Positions 56,732 through 64,000 of a DNA stretch of 64,000 nt are shown piece after piece; position 1 is the first letter of the stretch, and each line of letters starts with the position of its first letter. The notes beneath the pieces were generated by a model. That model was not told the DNA's origin and did not search any database. It saw only the letters and a program-made list of their open reading frames with translations. Position numbers and translations under genes: made by a program. The DNA is from Segniliparus sp051660745. GTDB taxonomy: Bacteria > Actinomycetota > Actinomycetes > Mycobacteriales > Mycobacteriaceae. Where the stretch lies: assembly GCF_051660745.1 (NCBI RefSeq), contig NZ_JBOFQF010000028.1:310001-374000 (forward strand), in the 5' to 3' direction.

Positions 56732-58908
56732 GCCTGTGACGCTTGGCGTGCTTTGAACTCTTTGCGCCGCCGGTGCAGGATCGGCTCGGTGTAGCCGCTC
56801 GGCTGCTCCCTGCCTTGCAGGATCAGCTCCTTCGCCGCCTGGAAGGCGATGTTCGAGTCGAAGTCGGGGGCCAGCGGCTGGTAGGCCGGATCGCCCGCGT
56901 TCTGCTCGTCCACGATCACAGCCGTCCGCTTGAGGCTCTCGACGACCTGCTCCTCGGTGATCACGCCGTGGTGCAGCCAGTTCGCCAGGGTCTGGCTGGA
57001 GATCCGCAGCGTCGCCCGGTCCTCCATGAGGCCGATGTCGTGGATGTCGGGAACCTTCGAGCAGCCGACGCCGTGGTCGATCCAGCGCACCACGTAGCCG
57101 AGGATGGACTGGCAGTTGTCGTCCAGCTGCTCTTGCAGCGCGGCCGCGCCGAGCTTCGCCGGGTCGCCGAGCGGCGGGGTGAGCAGGTCCTCGATCGGGC
57201 CGGGCTCGCGCTTGGCGATCTCGTCCTGGCGGCGGAACACGTCCACCTCGTGGTAGTGCAGCGCGTGCAGCGTCGCGGCCGTGGGGGAGGGCACCCATGC
57301 GGTGGTCGCCCCGGCGAGCGGGTGGGCGATCTTCTGCTCGATCATCGCGGCCATGAGGTCCGGCATCGCCCACATGCCCTTGCCGATCTGCGCGTGGTGC
57401 GCGAGCCCGGCGTGCAACGAGACGTCGACGTTGTGGTTCTCGTAGGCGTTGTACCAGGTCTGCGCCTTCTGCTGGCCCTTGGGGACGACGGGGCCCGCCT
57501 CCATGCTGGTGTGGATCTCGTCGCCGGTGCGGTCGAGGAAGCCGGTGTTCACGAACGCGAGGCGCTCGCGCGCGGCGTAGAGGGCCGCCTTGAGGTTCGC
57601 GGAGGTGCGCCGCTCCTCGTCCATGATGCCCACCTTGATGGTGTTCTCCGGCAGGCCGAGCAGGGCCTCGACCTTCTGGAAGGTCTCGACGGCGAAGGCG
57701 ACTTCGGCGGGGCCGTGCATCTTCGGCTTCACGATGTAGATCGACCCGGCGCGGGAGTTGCGCCACTGGTTGTCGGCCTTGATCCCGTGCAGGGCGACGA
57801 GCGAGGTGACCAGCGCGTCGAGCAGGCCTTCGGGGATCTCCCGGCCCTGCGGGTCGAGGACCGCGTCGATGGTCATGAGGTGCCCGACGTTGCGGATGAA
57901 GAGCAGCGAGCGGCCAGGAAGGACGACCTGCCCGCCGTTCGCGCCGGTGTAGGCCCGGTCCGGGTTCAGGGAACGGGTGAAGGTCTTCCCGCCCTTGACG
58001 ACCGCTTCGGTGAGCGTTCCCGTGTTCAGGCCCAGCCAGTTGCGGTAGCCGAGGACCTTGTCCGCCGCGTCAACGGCGGCGACGGAGTCTTCGAGGTCGA
58101 CGATCGTGGTGATCGCCGACTCGATCAGCACGTCTTTGACGCCTGCGGGATCGGTCTGGCCGACCGGGCTCTGCGGGTCGATCTGGATCTCCGCGTGCAG
58201 CCCGTTGTGGACCAGCAGGACGGCGGTCGGCGAGGACGGCTCGCCGACCCAGCCCGCGAGGACCTCCGGGTCGGCCAGGCCTGCCTGGCGGCCGTCGGCG
58301 GTGGTCACGAGGAGCTTGCCGCCTGCGATCGTGTACGCGGTGGAGCCGATGTGGCTGCCTTCCTCGAGCGGGGCGATCACGTCGAGGGTCTTGCGGGCGT
58401 AGGCGATGACCTTGTCCCCGCGCACCGGGTTGTAGGACTTGCCCTTCTCGGCCCCGTCCTCCTCGCTGATCGCGTCCGTGCCGTACAGCGCGTCGTAGAG
58501 GGAGCCCCACCGCGCGTTGGCGGCGTTGAGGGCGTAGCGGGCGTTGAGCAGGGGCACCACGAGCTGCGGCCCGTTCGTGCCGGAGATCTCCACGTCCACG
58601 TTCTCCGTGGTGACGGCGAAGTCCTCGGGCTGCTCGCCAAGGTAGCCGGTCTCGCGAAGGAACGCCTGGTACGCGTCGGGCTGGAAGCCGTCGCGCCTGC
58701 TCCGGTGCCACTCGTCGATGGCGCTTTGGAGCTCGTCGCGGCGGGCGAGCAGCTCGCGGTTGCGGGGGGCGAGCTCGGCCAAGATCTCGGCGAAGCCGGA
58801 CCAGAAAGCAGCAGGGTCCACGCCGGTGCCGGGGATCGCCTCGTCCGTCACAAAGTCGTAGAGCTCTTTCGCGACTTGGAACCCGTGGACATTGACCCGT
58901 TCAGACAT
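56728..58908 (-). CDS. glcB: Malate synthase G
   Basis: The 726-residue enzyme condenses glyoxylate with acetyl-CoA in the glyoxylate shunt. Recognisable blocks are GTNGPQLVVPLLNARYALNA, TTIVDLEDSVAAVDAADKVL, FTRSLNPDRAYTG, IYIVKPKMHGPAEVAF, GIMDEERRTSANLKA and TGFLDRTGDEIHTSMEAG. Length fits isoform G (Rv1837c, 741). GGAAGG precedes ATG at 58908. It lies 37 bp behind the CNNM-type gene, as part of the same gene block as in M. tuberculosis. Confidence 0.96.
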   Translation of the reverse strand: MSERVNVHGFQVAKELYDFVTDEAIPGTGVDPAAFWSGFAEILAELAPRNRELLARRDELQSAIDEWHRSRRDGFQPDAYQAFLRETGYLGEQPEDFAVTTENVDVEISGTNGPQLVVPLLNARYALNAANARWGSLYDALYGTDAISEEDGAEKGKSYNPVRGDKVIAYARKTLDVIAPLEEGSHIGSTAYTIAGGKLLVTTADGRQAGLADPEVLAGWVGEPSSPTAVLLVHNGLHAEIQIDPQSPVGQTDPAGVKDVLIESAITTIVDLEDSVAAVDAADKVLGYRNWLGLNTGTLTEAVVKGGKTFTRSLNPDRAYTGANGGQVVLPGRSLLFIRNVGHLMTIDAVLDPQGREIPEGLLDALVTSLVALHGIKADNQWRNSRAGSIYIVKPKMHGPAEVAFAVETFQKVEALLGLPENTIKVGIMDEERRTSANLKAALYAARERLAFVNTGFLDRTGDEIHTSMEAGPVVPKGQQKAQTWYNAYENHNVDVSLHAGLAHHAQIGKGMWAMPDLMAAMIEQKIAHPLAGATTAWVPSPTAATLHALHYHEVDVFRRQDEIAKREPGPIEDLLTPPLGDPAKLGAAALQEQLDDNCQSILGYVVRWIDHGVGCSKVPDIHDIGLMEDRATLRISSQTLANWLHHGVITEEQVVESLKRTAVIVDEQNAGDPAYQPLAPDFDSNIAFQAAKELILQGREQPSGYTEPILHRRRKEFKARQASQA

Positions 58909-58945
58909 GACGACCTTCCTTATTGGCTACGTGGATAATTCCATG

Positions 58946-60100
58946 CTAGTCGGACCTGCCGAGCGGATTTTTCGGACCGTCCATCAAACCCCGCACGAGG
59001 TCTTCGAGCGAGGCGAGGCCGACGACCGCGCCCTCCTCGCCGACCACGAGGGCCAGCTGGGTCGACTCCGCCATCATCGCGGCGAGCGCGTCGTCGAGGT
59101 TGAGGGCGGCGGACACCTGCGGCAAGGGCCGAAGCTGCGGGCCGAGCTCGTCCGCGCCCCGAGCGTCGCTGGTCATGAGCGCTAACGCGTCTTTCAGGTG
59201 CACGTAGCCGAGGAAGCCGCCCGAGCCCGCCCCGCCGGGCCTCGTCGCCGGACTCTGCCGGATCGTTCCCGGCTCCGCCGTGACGGGCGGTCGGCTTTGC
59301 TGGTCGGGGGCGGGGTGGCGGACCGGGAAACGGGAGAACCCCGTTCGCGCGACAGCCGCTTCGATCTGCGCCGCAGTGGGGCCTGCCACACTGCCGTTCG
59401 CGGCGAGACGGGCGGGCAGGCTCACAACCTGTTCGAGCGGGATCGCCACTTCGGCGAGCGCGCGGTCGCCGATGGACAACAGCCGGGTGAGCCTGCGGTG
59501 CTCCTCCTCGTCCAGGAGGCCCACTTTGCGCGACTCGCTGATCATCGCCCCGAGCTCGGCCACGGAGACAGCGCTGTCGAACTCCTCTTTCGGCTCGACG
59601 CCGAGGAGGCGCACGATCGCCGATGCGGTCTTCTGGAACGCCCAGGTCACCGGCGCGGTGATCCGGACCCACGCGACCAGCAGGCCGGAGAGGAGCATCG
59701 CGGCCCGCTCCGGTCCGGAGAGCGCGAGGTTCTTCGGCACCATCTCGCCGAACAGCACGTGGACCGACGCGACCAGCGCGAGGGAGAGGACGAGCGCGAC
59801 CGGGTGGGCGAGGACGGCTGGCGCGTGCGCGAGCTCGGCGACCTTGCCGAGCGCCGCCGCGAACATGGGCTCCGCGATCCACCCGAGGGCGAGGGACGCG
59901 AGGGTGACGCCGAGCTGCGCCCCGGTGATGAGCGCGGGCAGCCTGCCGCCGATCGCGATCACCTCTTGCGCAGCTCGGCTGCCTTGGTCGGCGAGGGTCT
60001 GCAGCCGGTCTTTGCGCGCGGAGATCAACGCGAATTCCGCGGCAACGAACAGGCCGTTGACAGCGATGAGGGCGACGAACCCGATGATTCCCCAGATCAT
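58946..60100 (-). CDS. CNNM/CorC-type membrane protein (DUF21-CBS)
   Basis: The 384-residue protein has an N-terminal DUF21 domain with about four transmembrane helices (MIWGIIGFVALIAVNGLFVAAEFALISA, LALGWIAEPMFAA, HPVALVLSLALVAS) and the conserved SVHVLFGEMVPKNLAL segment, then CBS-type repeats. Relatives take part in magnesium or other metal efflux. It corresponds to Rv1841c. A Gly/Pro-rich insert (residues ~255-285) lies inside the CBS region. ATG at 60100 overlaps the stop of the truncated duplicate before it (ATGA). Confidence 0.88.
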   Translation of the reverse strand: MIWGIIGFVALIAVNGLFVAAEFALISARKDRLQTLADQGSRAAQEVIAIGGRLPALITGAQLGVTLASLALGWIAEPMFAAALGKVAELAHAPAVLAHPVALVLSLALVASVHVLFGEMVPKNLALSGPERAAMLLSGLLVAWVRITAPVTWAFQKTASAIVRLLGVEPKEEFDSAVSVAELGAMISESRKVGLLDEEEHRRLTRLLSIGDRALAEVAIPLEQVVSLPARLAANGSVAGPTAAQIEAAVARTGFSRFPVRHPAPDQQSRPPVTAEPGTIRQSPATRPGGAGSGGFLGYVHLKDALALMTSDARGADELGPQLRPLPQVSAALNLDDALAAMMAESTQLALVVGEEGAVVGLASLEDLVRGLMDGPKNPLGRSD

Positions 60101-60204
60101 GCGTGCCTGCCTTGCGCGCGGAGGTCAACGCGGCGGTGCTCCACTGCAACGAGCAGGCCGTTGACAGCGATGAGGGCGACGAACCCGATGATTCCCCAGA
60201 TCAT
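60097..60204 (-). pseudogene. Truncated tandem duplicate of the CNNM gene 5' end (35-aa frame)
   Basis: This frame of 35 residues starts like the gene that follows (MIWGIIGFVALIAVNG identical) and then diverges (LLVAVEHRRVDLRAQGRHA). On the plus strand 60154-60211 equals 60050-60107 (58 bp identical, offset 104); the next 40 bp are related but changed. It overlaps the upstream gene and the intact copy by ATGA at both ends, so ribosomes could pass through. It encodes one membrane helix and may be translated. Confidence 0.8.
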
Positions 60205-61604
60205 GCGTGCCCGTTCCCCGTCTGGCGCTCGCCGAGCCAGAGCCGGTCGATGCGTCTGCCGTCCATCTCCAGCACCCGGACCCACCACGAGGAGGGCACT
60301 AGGAGGGTCTCGTCCTCGTCGTCGGCGTGGATCTGCGGGAGCTGCAGCTCGTCGCCGACCTCGGGGATGCGTCCGAGCACGTGCAGCACGAGGCCCGCGA
60401 CGGTTTCGAAATCCCCGTTCGGGCTGCGGTAGCCGGTCGCCTCGTCGAGCTCGTCGGTGCGCAGCAGTCCCGAGCAGACCCAGCCCGCCAATTCGTCCTG
60501 CGGGTCGACCGGCTGGATCGCGAGCTCCTCCCCGTCGTCGTGCTCGTCGGTGACCTCCCCGACGATCTCTTCCACGAGGTCTTCGAGCGTGACGATGCCC
60601 GCGGTGCCGCCGTATTCGTCCACGACCCACACGACCTGCATTTTCTCCCGGCGCAGTTGCGTCATGAGCGCGTCGCCGTCCAATGTCGCGGGCACGGAGG
60701 AGACTGGGCGCGCGAGCGTCCCCAGCAGGCTGTGCCCGCGCTGCGCCCTCGGCACCTCGACGGCTTGGCGCACGTGGACGAAGCCGAGGGCCTCGTCGAG
60801 GTCGGAGACTTGTTCGCTGCTGCCCGCCGGGAGGACGGGGAAGCGCGAGTGCCCCGTCTCGGCCGAGATGCGCAGCAGCTCGTCCACGGTGTTGTCGGCC
60901 AACAGCGCGACGATGCGCGATCGCGGGGTCATGACTTCTTCCGCCCGGCGTTCTCCGAACCGCAAAGACCGGTCGATGAGCTGCGCCTCTTCTTTCTCCA
61001 AGGCGCCGTGCACGGCGGAATTGCGCACGAGGACGACGAGCTCGCTCGGGGACCGGGCGGAGCGGAGCTCTTCGGCGGGCTCGACGCCGAAGCCGCGCAC
61101 CACCGCGTTCGCCGCGCGGTTCAGGCCCCGGATCACCGGCGCGAAGAACGCGGAGAACCGGACTTGGAACGGCGCGGTCGTGCGCCCGAGGGTCAGCGGC
61201 TTGGCGATGGCCAGGTATTTCGGGACGAGTTCGCCGAGCACCATCGACAGGCAGGTCGCCACGACGAGCGCGGCGGCCGACTCGACGGCGTGGACGGCGG
61301 GCTCGGGGACGAGGAACGCGATCGAGGGCCGCAGCACGTCGGCGAGCACGGGCTCGGCGAGATAGCCGGTGGCGAGCGTGGTGAGGGTGATGCCGAGCTG
61401 GGCCCCGGAGAGCTGGAACGACAGGTGGCGGTGCGCCCGCACGAGGGCTTTCGCCCGGCGGTCGTTCCTCAGCCGGTAATCGGTCTCGACCCTGCCCCGC
61501 TCCAACGTGGTGAGCGAGTACTCGGCGGCGACGAACACCGCTGTCCCAGCCGTGAGGGCCAGGAAACCGAGGATGCTCAGGACTTGTACCAAAATATGCG
61601 GCAT
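60201..61604 (-). CDS. CNNM/CorC-type membrane protein with CorC domain
   Basis: The 467-residue protein has DUF21 (ILGFLALTAGTAVFVAAEYSL, QLGITLTTLATGYLAEPVLA, MVLGELVPKYLAIA), a CBS pair (RAEEVMTPRSRIVALLADNT; VWVVDEYGGTAGIVTLEDLVEEIVG) and a C-terminal CorC_HlyC domain (NGDFETVAGLVLHVLGRIP). It corresponds to Rv1842c. It and its neighbour probably form one metal-homeostasis unit. ATG at 61604 follows the only upstream gap of the block (229 bp), which contains the gnd-tail duplicate. Confidence 0.9.
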   Translation of the reverse strand: MPHILVQVLSILGFLALTAGTAVFVAAEYSLTTLERGRVETDYRLRNDRRAKALVRAHRHLSFQLSGAQLGITLTTLATGYLAEPVLADVLRPSIAFLVPEPAVHAVESAAALVVATCLSMVLGELVPKYLAIAKPLTLGRTTAPFQVRFSAFFAPVIRGLNRAANAVVRGFGVEPAEELRSARSPSELVVLVRNSAVHGALEKEEAQLIDRSLRFGERRAEEVMTPRSRIVALLADNTVDELLRISAETGHSRFPVLPAGSSEQVSDLDEALGFVHVRQAVEVPRAQRGHSLLGTLARPVSSVPATLDGDALMTQLRREKMQVVWVVDEYGGTAGIVTLEDLVEEIVGEVTDEHDDGEELAIQPVDPQDELAGWVCSGLLRTDELDEATGYRSPNGDFETVAGLVLHVLGRIPEVGDELQLPQIHADDEDETLLVPSSWWVRVLEMDGRRIDRLWLGERQTGNGHA

Positions 61605-61727
61605 AGTTATGTCGCAACAGGCGCGCGGTCGGCGCCTAGCGCGAGGGTGTCACCCCCGCGCCGGTACTTCCAGGGTCGTCGCTCACATCGTGGATATTAG
61701 CAGAACGTCAAGATCGCTCTTTGACGA

Positions 61728-61831
61728 TTAGCCTTTGACTTCGGAGCCGTCGCCGGACCACAGGGTGTGCCATTTGCCCTCGTCGTCGGTGCGGGCGCGT
61801 GGGCACTGTCGAGCCGAAGTGGTCGAGCTGC
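61728..61831 (-). repeat. Tandem copy of the gnd 3' end
   Basis: 61728-61797 equals 61834-61903 exactly (70 bp, the last codons of gnd including its stop). The next about 34 bp (61798-61831) are still related to gnd but diverged (GAGCCGAAGTGGTCGAG versus GAGCCGAAATAGTCGCG). It lies directly downstream of gnd, offset 106 bp. Confidence 0.92.
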
Positions 61832-61833
61832 TC

Positions 61834-63273
61834 TTAGCCTTTGACTTCGGAGCCGTCGCCGGACCACAGGGTGTGCCATTTGCCCTCGTCGTCGGTGCGG
61901 GCGTAGGTATGCGAGCCGAAATAGTCGCGCAGCCCCTGGATGAGCGACGCGGGCAGGCGCTCGGCGCGCAGTCCGTCGTAGTAGGCGAGGGTGCTGGCGA
62001 ATGCAGGGGCGGGGATGCCGAGTCCGACGGCGGTCGCCACCACTTTGCGCCACGAGCCGAGCGCGTGGGCCACCGCGTCGGTGAAGTACGGGGCGAGCAG
62101 GAGGCTGGGCAGCTCCGGATCCGCGTCGTAGGCTTCTTTGATCTTGTTGAGGAAGCTGGCCCGGATGATGCAGCCGCCGCGCCAGATCGTGGCGAGGTCG
62201 CCGGGCTTCACGCCCCAGTTGTTCTCATCGCTGCCCGCTTTGATCTGGTCGAAGCCCTGGGCGTACGAGACGATCTTCGAGGCGAAGAGCGCCTGGCGCA
62301 CGTCCTCGACGAACCCGTCGAGGTTCGGCTTCTCGGCGAGCGGGCCGGAGGCCAGGCCCACTGCGGCTTTGCGCTGCGCGCGGGAGCCGGAGAGCGCGCG
62401 GGCGAAGACCGCTTCGGCGATGCCGGTGACCGGGACGCCGAGGTCGAGCGCCGATTTGACGGTCCACCGGCCGGTGCCCTTCTGCTCGGCCTCGTCCACG
62501 ATCACGTCTACCAGCGGTTTGCCGGTGCGCGGGTCCTTGTGGCTGAGCACCTCGGCGGTGATCTCGATCAAGTAGCTTTCGAGCTCAGTGGTGTTCCACT
62601 CGCGGAAGATGTCGGCGATCTCGCCCGCAGGCAGGCCGAGCACGTCCTTGAGCAGCTGGTACGCCTCGGCGATGAGCTGCATGTCGGAGTACTCGATGCC
62701 GTTGTGCACCATCTTGACGAAGTGTCCTGCGCCGTCCGGGCCGATGTGGGTGCAGCAGGGGACGCCGTCGACGTGCGCGGAGATGGACTCCAGCAGCGGG
62801 CCGAGGGATTTGTAGGACTCGGCGGGGCCGCCGGGCATGATCGACGGGCCTTCGAGCGCGCCGACCTCGCCGCCGGAGACACCCATGCCGACGAAGTGCA
62901 GCCCGCGCTCGCGCAGCGAGGCCTCGCGGCGGATGGTGTCGGTGAACAGCGAGTTCCCGCCGTCGATGATGATGTCGCCCTGTTCCATCTCGGCGGCCAG
63001 CTGCTCGATCACGGCGTCGGTGGCAGCGCCTGCCTGGACCATGATGAGGGCGCGGCGCGGACGCTCGAGCGCGTCCAAGAACTCGCGGATGGTCTCGGTG
63101 CGCACGAATTCGCCTTCCGAGCCGTGGGCTTCGAGGAGGGCGTCGGTGCGTCCGGCGCTGCGGTTGTGCAGCGCGACAGTGTGGCCATGGCGGGCGAGAT
63201 TGCGCGCGAGGTTGGCGCCCATGACGCCGAGGCCGGTGACTCCGATTTGTGCTGTGCCGGTGGGAATGCTCAC
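61834..63273 (-). CDS. gnd: 6-phosphogluconate dehydrogenase, decarboxylating
   Basis: The 479-residue pentose phosphate enzyme has the NADP motif IGVTGLGVMGANLARNLARH (residues 10-29), NRSAGRTDALL (Arg-Ser start of strand 2, NADP preference), the 6PG signature IIDGGNSLFTDT and GMGVSGGEVGALEGPSIMPG, the catalytic Lys in FVKMVHNGIEYSDMQLI, and a C-terminal DYFGSHTYARTD tail. GTG at 63273 lies 6 nt after TAGGGT, so it is leaderless. Length fits the long form (Rv1844c, 485). Confidence 0.95.
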   Translation of the reverse strand: MSIPTGTAQIGVTGLGVMGANLARNLARHGHTVALHNRSAGRTDALLEAHGSEGEFVRTETIREFLDALERPRRALIMVQAGAATDAVIEQLAAEMEQGDIIIDGGNSLFTDTIRREASLRERGLHFVGMGVSGGEVGALEGPSIMPGGPAESYKSLGPLLESISAHVDGVPCCTHIGPDGAGHFVKMVHNGIEYSDMQLIAEAYQLLKDVLGLPAGEIADIFREWNTTELESYLIEITAEVLSHKDPRTGKPLVDVIVDEAEQKGTGRWTVKSALDLGVPVTGIAEAVFARALSGSRAQRKAAVGLASGPLAEKPNLDGFVEDVRQALFASKIVSYAQGFDQIKAGSDENNWGVKPGDLATIWRGGCIIRASFLNKIKEAYDADPELPSLLLAPYFTDAVAHALGSWRKVVATAVGLGIPAPAFASTLAYYDGLRAERLPASLIQGLRDYFGSHTYARTDDEGKWHTLWSGDGSEVKG

Positions 63274-63274
63274 C

Positions 63275-63294
63275 CTTACACCCTAGCGTGTAAG
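63275..63294. promoter_or_regulatory. Inverted repeat over the gnd promoter
   Basis: CTTACAC-N6-GTGTAAG (20 bp, perfect 7-bp arms) covers the -10 element TAGGGT and reaches to 2 nt before the GTG start. Bound protein would block initiation. Confidence 0.5.
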
Positions 63295-63367
63295 ACGCGG
63301 ATCGTCCTTGTGAGGGCGAGCAATCTGGTTGTCCCCGCTTGTCTCTCGTCCCGCACGGGGACGACGG

Positions 63368-64000
63368 CTAGCGGAGAAGCCGGGAGAGCTCTTCGAGCCA
63401 TGGCACGGCGAGGGCGATAGTCGGGAAGACCAAGACCACGGAGGCTGCGAGATAGGCCGGGACGGAGATCCATGGCGACGGCTCCGGGGCGCAGAGCCGG
63501 TGGACTCTGTCCAAGGTGAACTCGCCGCCTGCGGCGATAGCCCCCGCCGGGGCCGCGGTGTCGGCGAGCGCGATGAGGGCGCGGGCGACCGGGGCCGCGC
63601 CGACGACCGAGCGCGCGTGGTCGTCGGCCAGCATCTCCACGAGCATGCGGACGCTGGTGAGCGCGGCGGCGGATCGGACGAAACGGGGGAATGCCTCGTA
63701 GATCGCGGTGAACGCCTCCAGGATGAGGTCGTGGCGGGCCCGGAGATGCGCCCGCTCGTGGCTGATCACCGCTTCGAGCTCGCTCGGCGCGAGCGAGTCG
63801 ACGGTCCCATGGCTGAGCACCAGCCGATGCCGAAGGCCCGGCAGGCAGTATGCGAACCGCTCCTCGGCGGCGAGCAGGCGAAGGTCGTCCTCGGCGTGCT
63901 CGGGGATCCGCCGGTCGCTGGTGAGGAGGTCCACGAGCATGCGGTGCCGGGCCCGGCGGGCGCGCAGCGAGACCGCGAGGCGGACGGCGGAGTAGCTCAG
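63368..64000 (-). CDS. BlaR1/M56-type zinc metallopeptidase (partial)
   Basis: The frame continues past the right edge; 210 C-terminal residues are present. The zinc motif HERAH (HExxH) lies in VISHERAHLRARHDLIL, preceded by SHGTVDSLAPSELE, and a hydrophobic segment (LAASVVLVFPTIALAVPWLE) is near the C-terminus. Related proteins with BlaI control beta-lactam response; in M. tuberculosis Rv1845c/Rv1846c lie beside gnd. Upstream codons in the window (LSYSAVRLAVSLRARR) stay open, so the start is outside. Confidence 0.85.
   Translation of the reverse strand: MSYSAVRLAVSLRARRARHRMLVDLLTSDRRIPEHAEDDLRLLAAEERFAYCLPGLRHRLVLSHGTVDSLAPSELEAVISHERAHLRARHDLILEAFTAIYEAFPRFVRSAAALTSVRMLVEMLADDHARSVVGAAPVARALIALADTAAPAGAIAAGGEFTLDRVHRLCAPEPSPWISVPAYLAASVVLVFPTIALAVPWLEELSRLLR

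Noticed and set aside
47556..61903. Assembly artefact as the sole explanation of the duplicated gene ends
   Set aside because: The copies carry point differences and diverged inner parts, and one is integrated as a coupled frame, which simple misassembly would not give; independent reads are still the decisive test.

Overview
This window is a high-GC actinobacterial chromosome segment of the order Mycobacteriales. Evidence includes a phosphatidylinositol mannoside (PIM) block (thrS, HIT phosphorylase, pgsA, acyltransferase, pimA), the pairs smtB-zur and recO-uppS, a RicR-type copper box before an mmcO-like oxidase, malate synthase G beside two CNNM-type proteins and gnd, many apparently leaderless starts, and PapA-like acyltransferases. 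Gene order matches several Mycobacterium tuberculosis blocks, but these lie side by side here in a different arrangement. A compact non-Mycobacterium relative such as Segniliparus would fit; the species cannot be proven from the window.

Layout. 0-3.3 kb: a partial secreted proline-rich repeat protein and two HHxxxDG acyltransferases behind a TetR-like operator. 3.3-23.3 kb: dinG, a 33-residue membrane miniprotein, pncA, copper oxidase, recO-uppS, a luciferase-like oxidoreductase, a CrtI/RetSat-like flavoprotein, ABC-F, ndh, smtB-zur, glyS, a cold-shock protein, dgt-dnaG and nagA. 23.4-26 kb: tRNA-Gly, -Cys and -Val, a strong terminator, two unrecognised exported or membrane proteins and a second tRNA-Val. 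26-34 kb: thrS and the PIM genes. 34-41.3 kb: a secreted PknH-sensor-like protein, pdxS, a GAF protein, then an accessory stretch with two PtpB-like phosphatases (one fused to a WXG-like helical domain, one with a Sec signal peptide), a methyltransferase and a decayed 13E12/HNH gene carrying three copies of a short GC-rich palindromic repeat. 41.3-47.7 kb: infC-rpmI-rplT, an rRNA methyltransferase, pheS-pheT. 47.7-53.5 kb: quinone oxidoreductase, phosphoglycerate mutase and a family-2 encapsulin with its cysteine desulfurase cargo. 53.5-64 kb: esterase, glycerophosphodiesterase lipoprotein, a Cys-rich lipoprotein, glcB, two CNNM proteins, gnd and a BlaR1/M56-type peptidase cut by the right edge.

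The most unusual points are these. (1) A WXG-like-domain/PtpB fusion lies 2 kb from a second, Sec-exported PtpB paralogue whose P-loop lysine is replaced by glutamine. (2) Gene termini are repeatedly duplicated in tandem: the 3' ends of pheT, the cysteine desulfurase and gnd, the 5' end of a CNNM gene, and a short case at the encapsulin stop codon, all within 15 kb. (3) Three copies of a 35-39 bp palindromic repeat sit inside one HNH-endonuclease relic, the two longer ones reading through in frame. (4) An encapsulin-cysteine desulfurase operon is present. (5) A hydrophobic miniprotein with a strong ribosome-binding site lies behind a perfect 12-bp hairpin.

All functional calls are read from sequence motifs and remembered family features; no database search was run.
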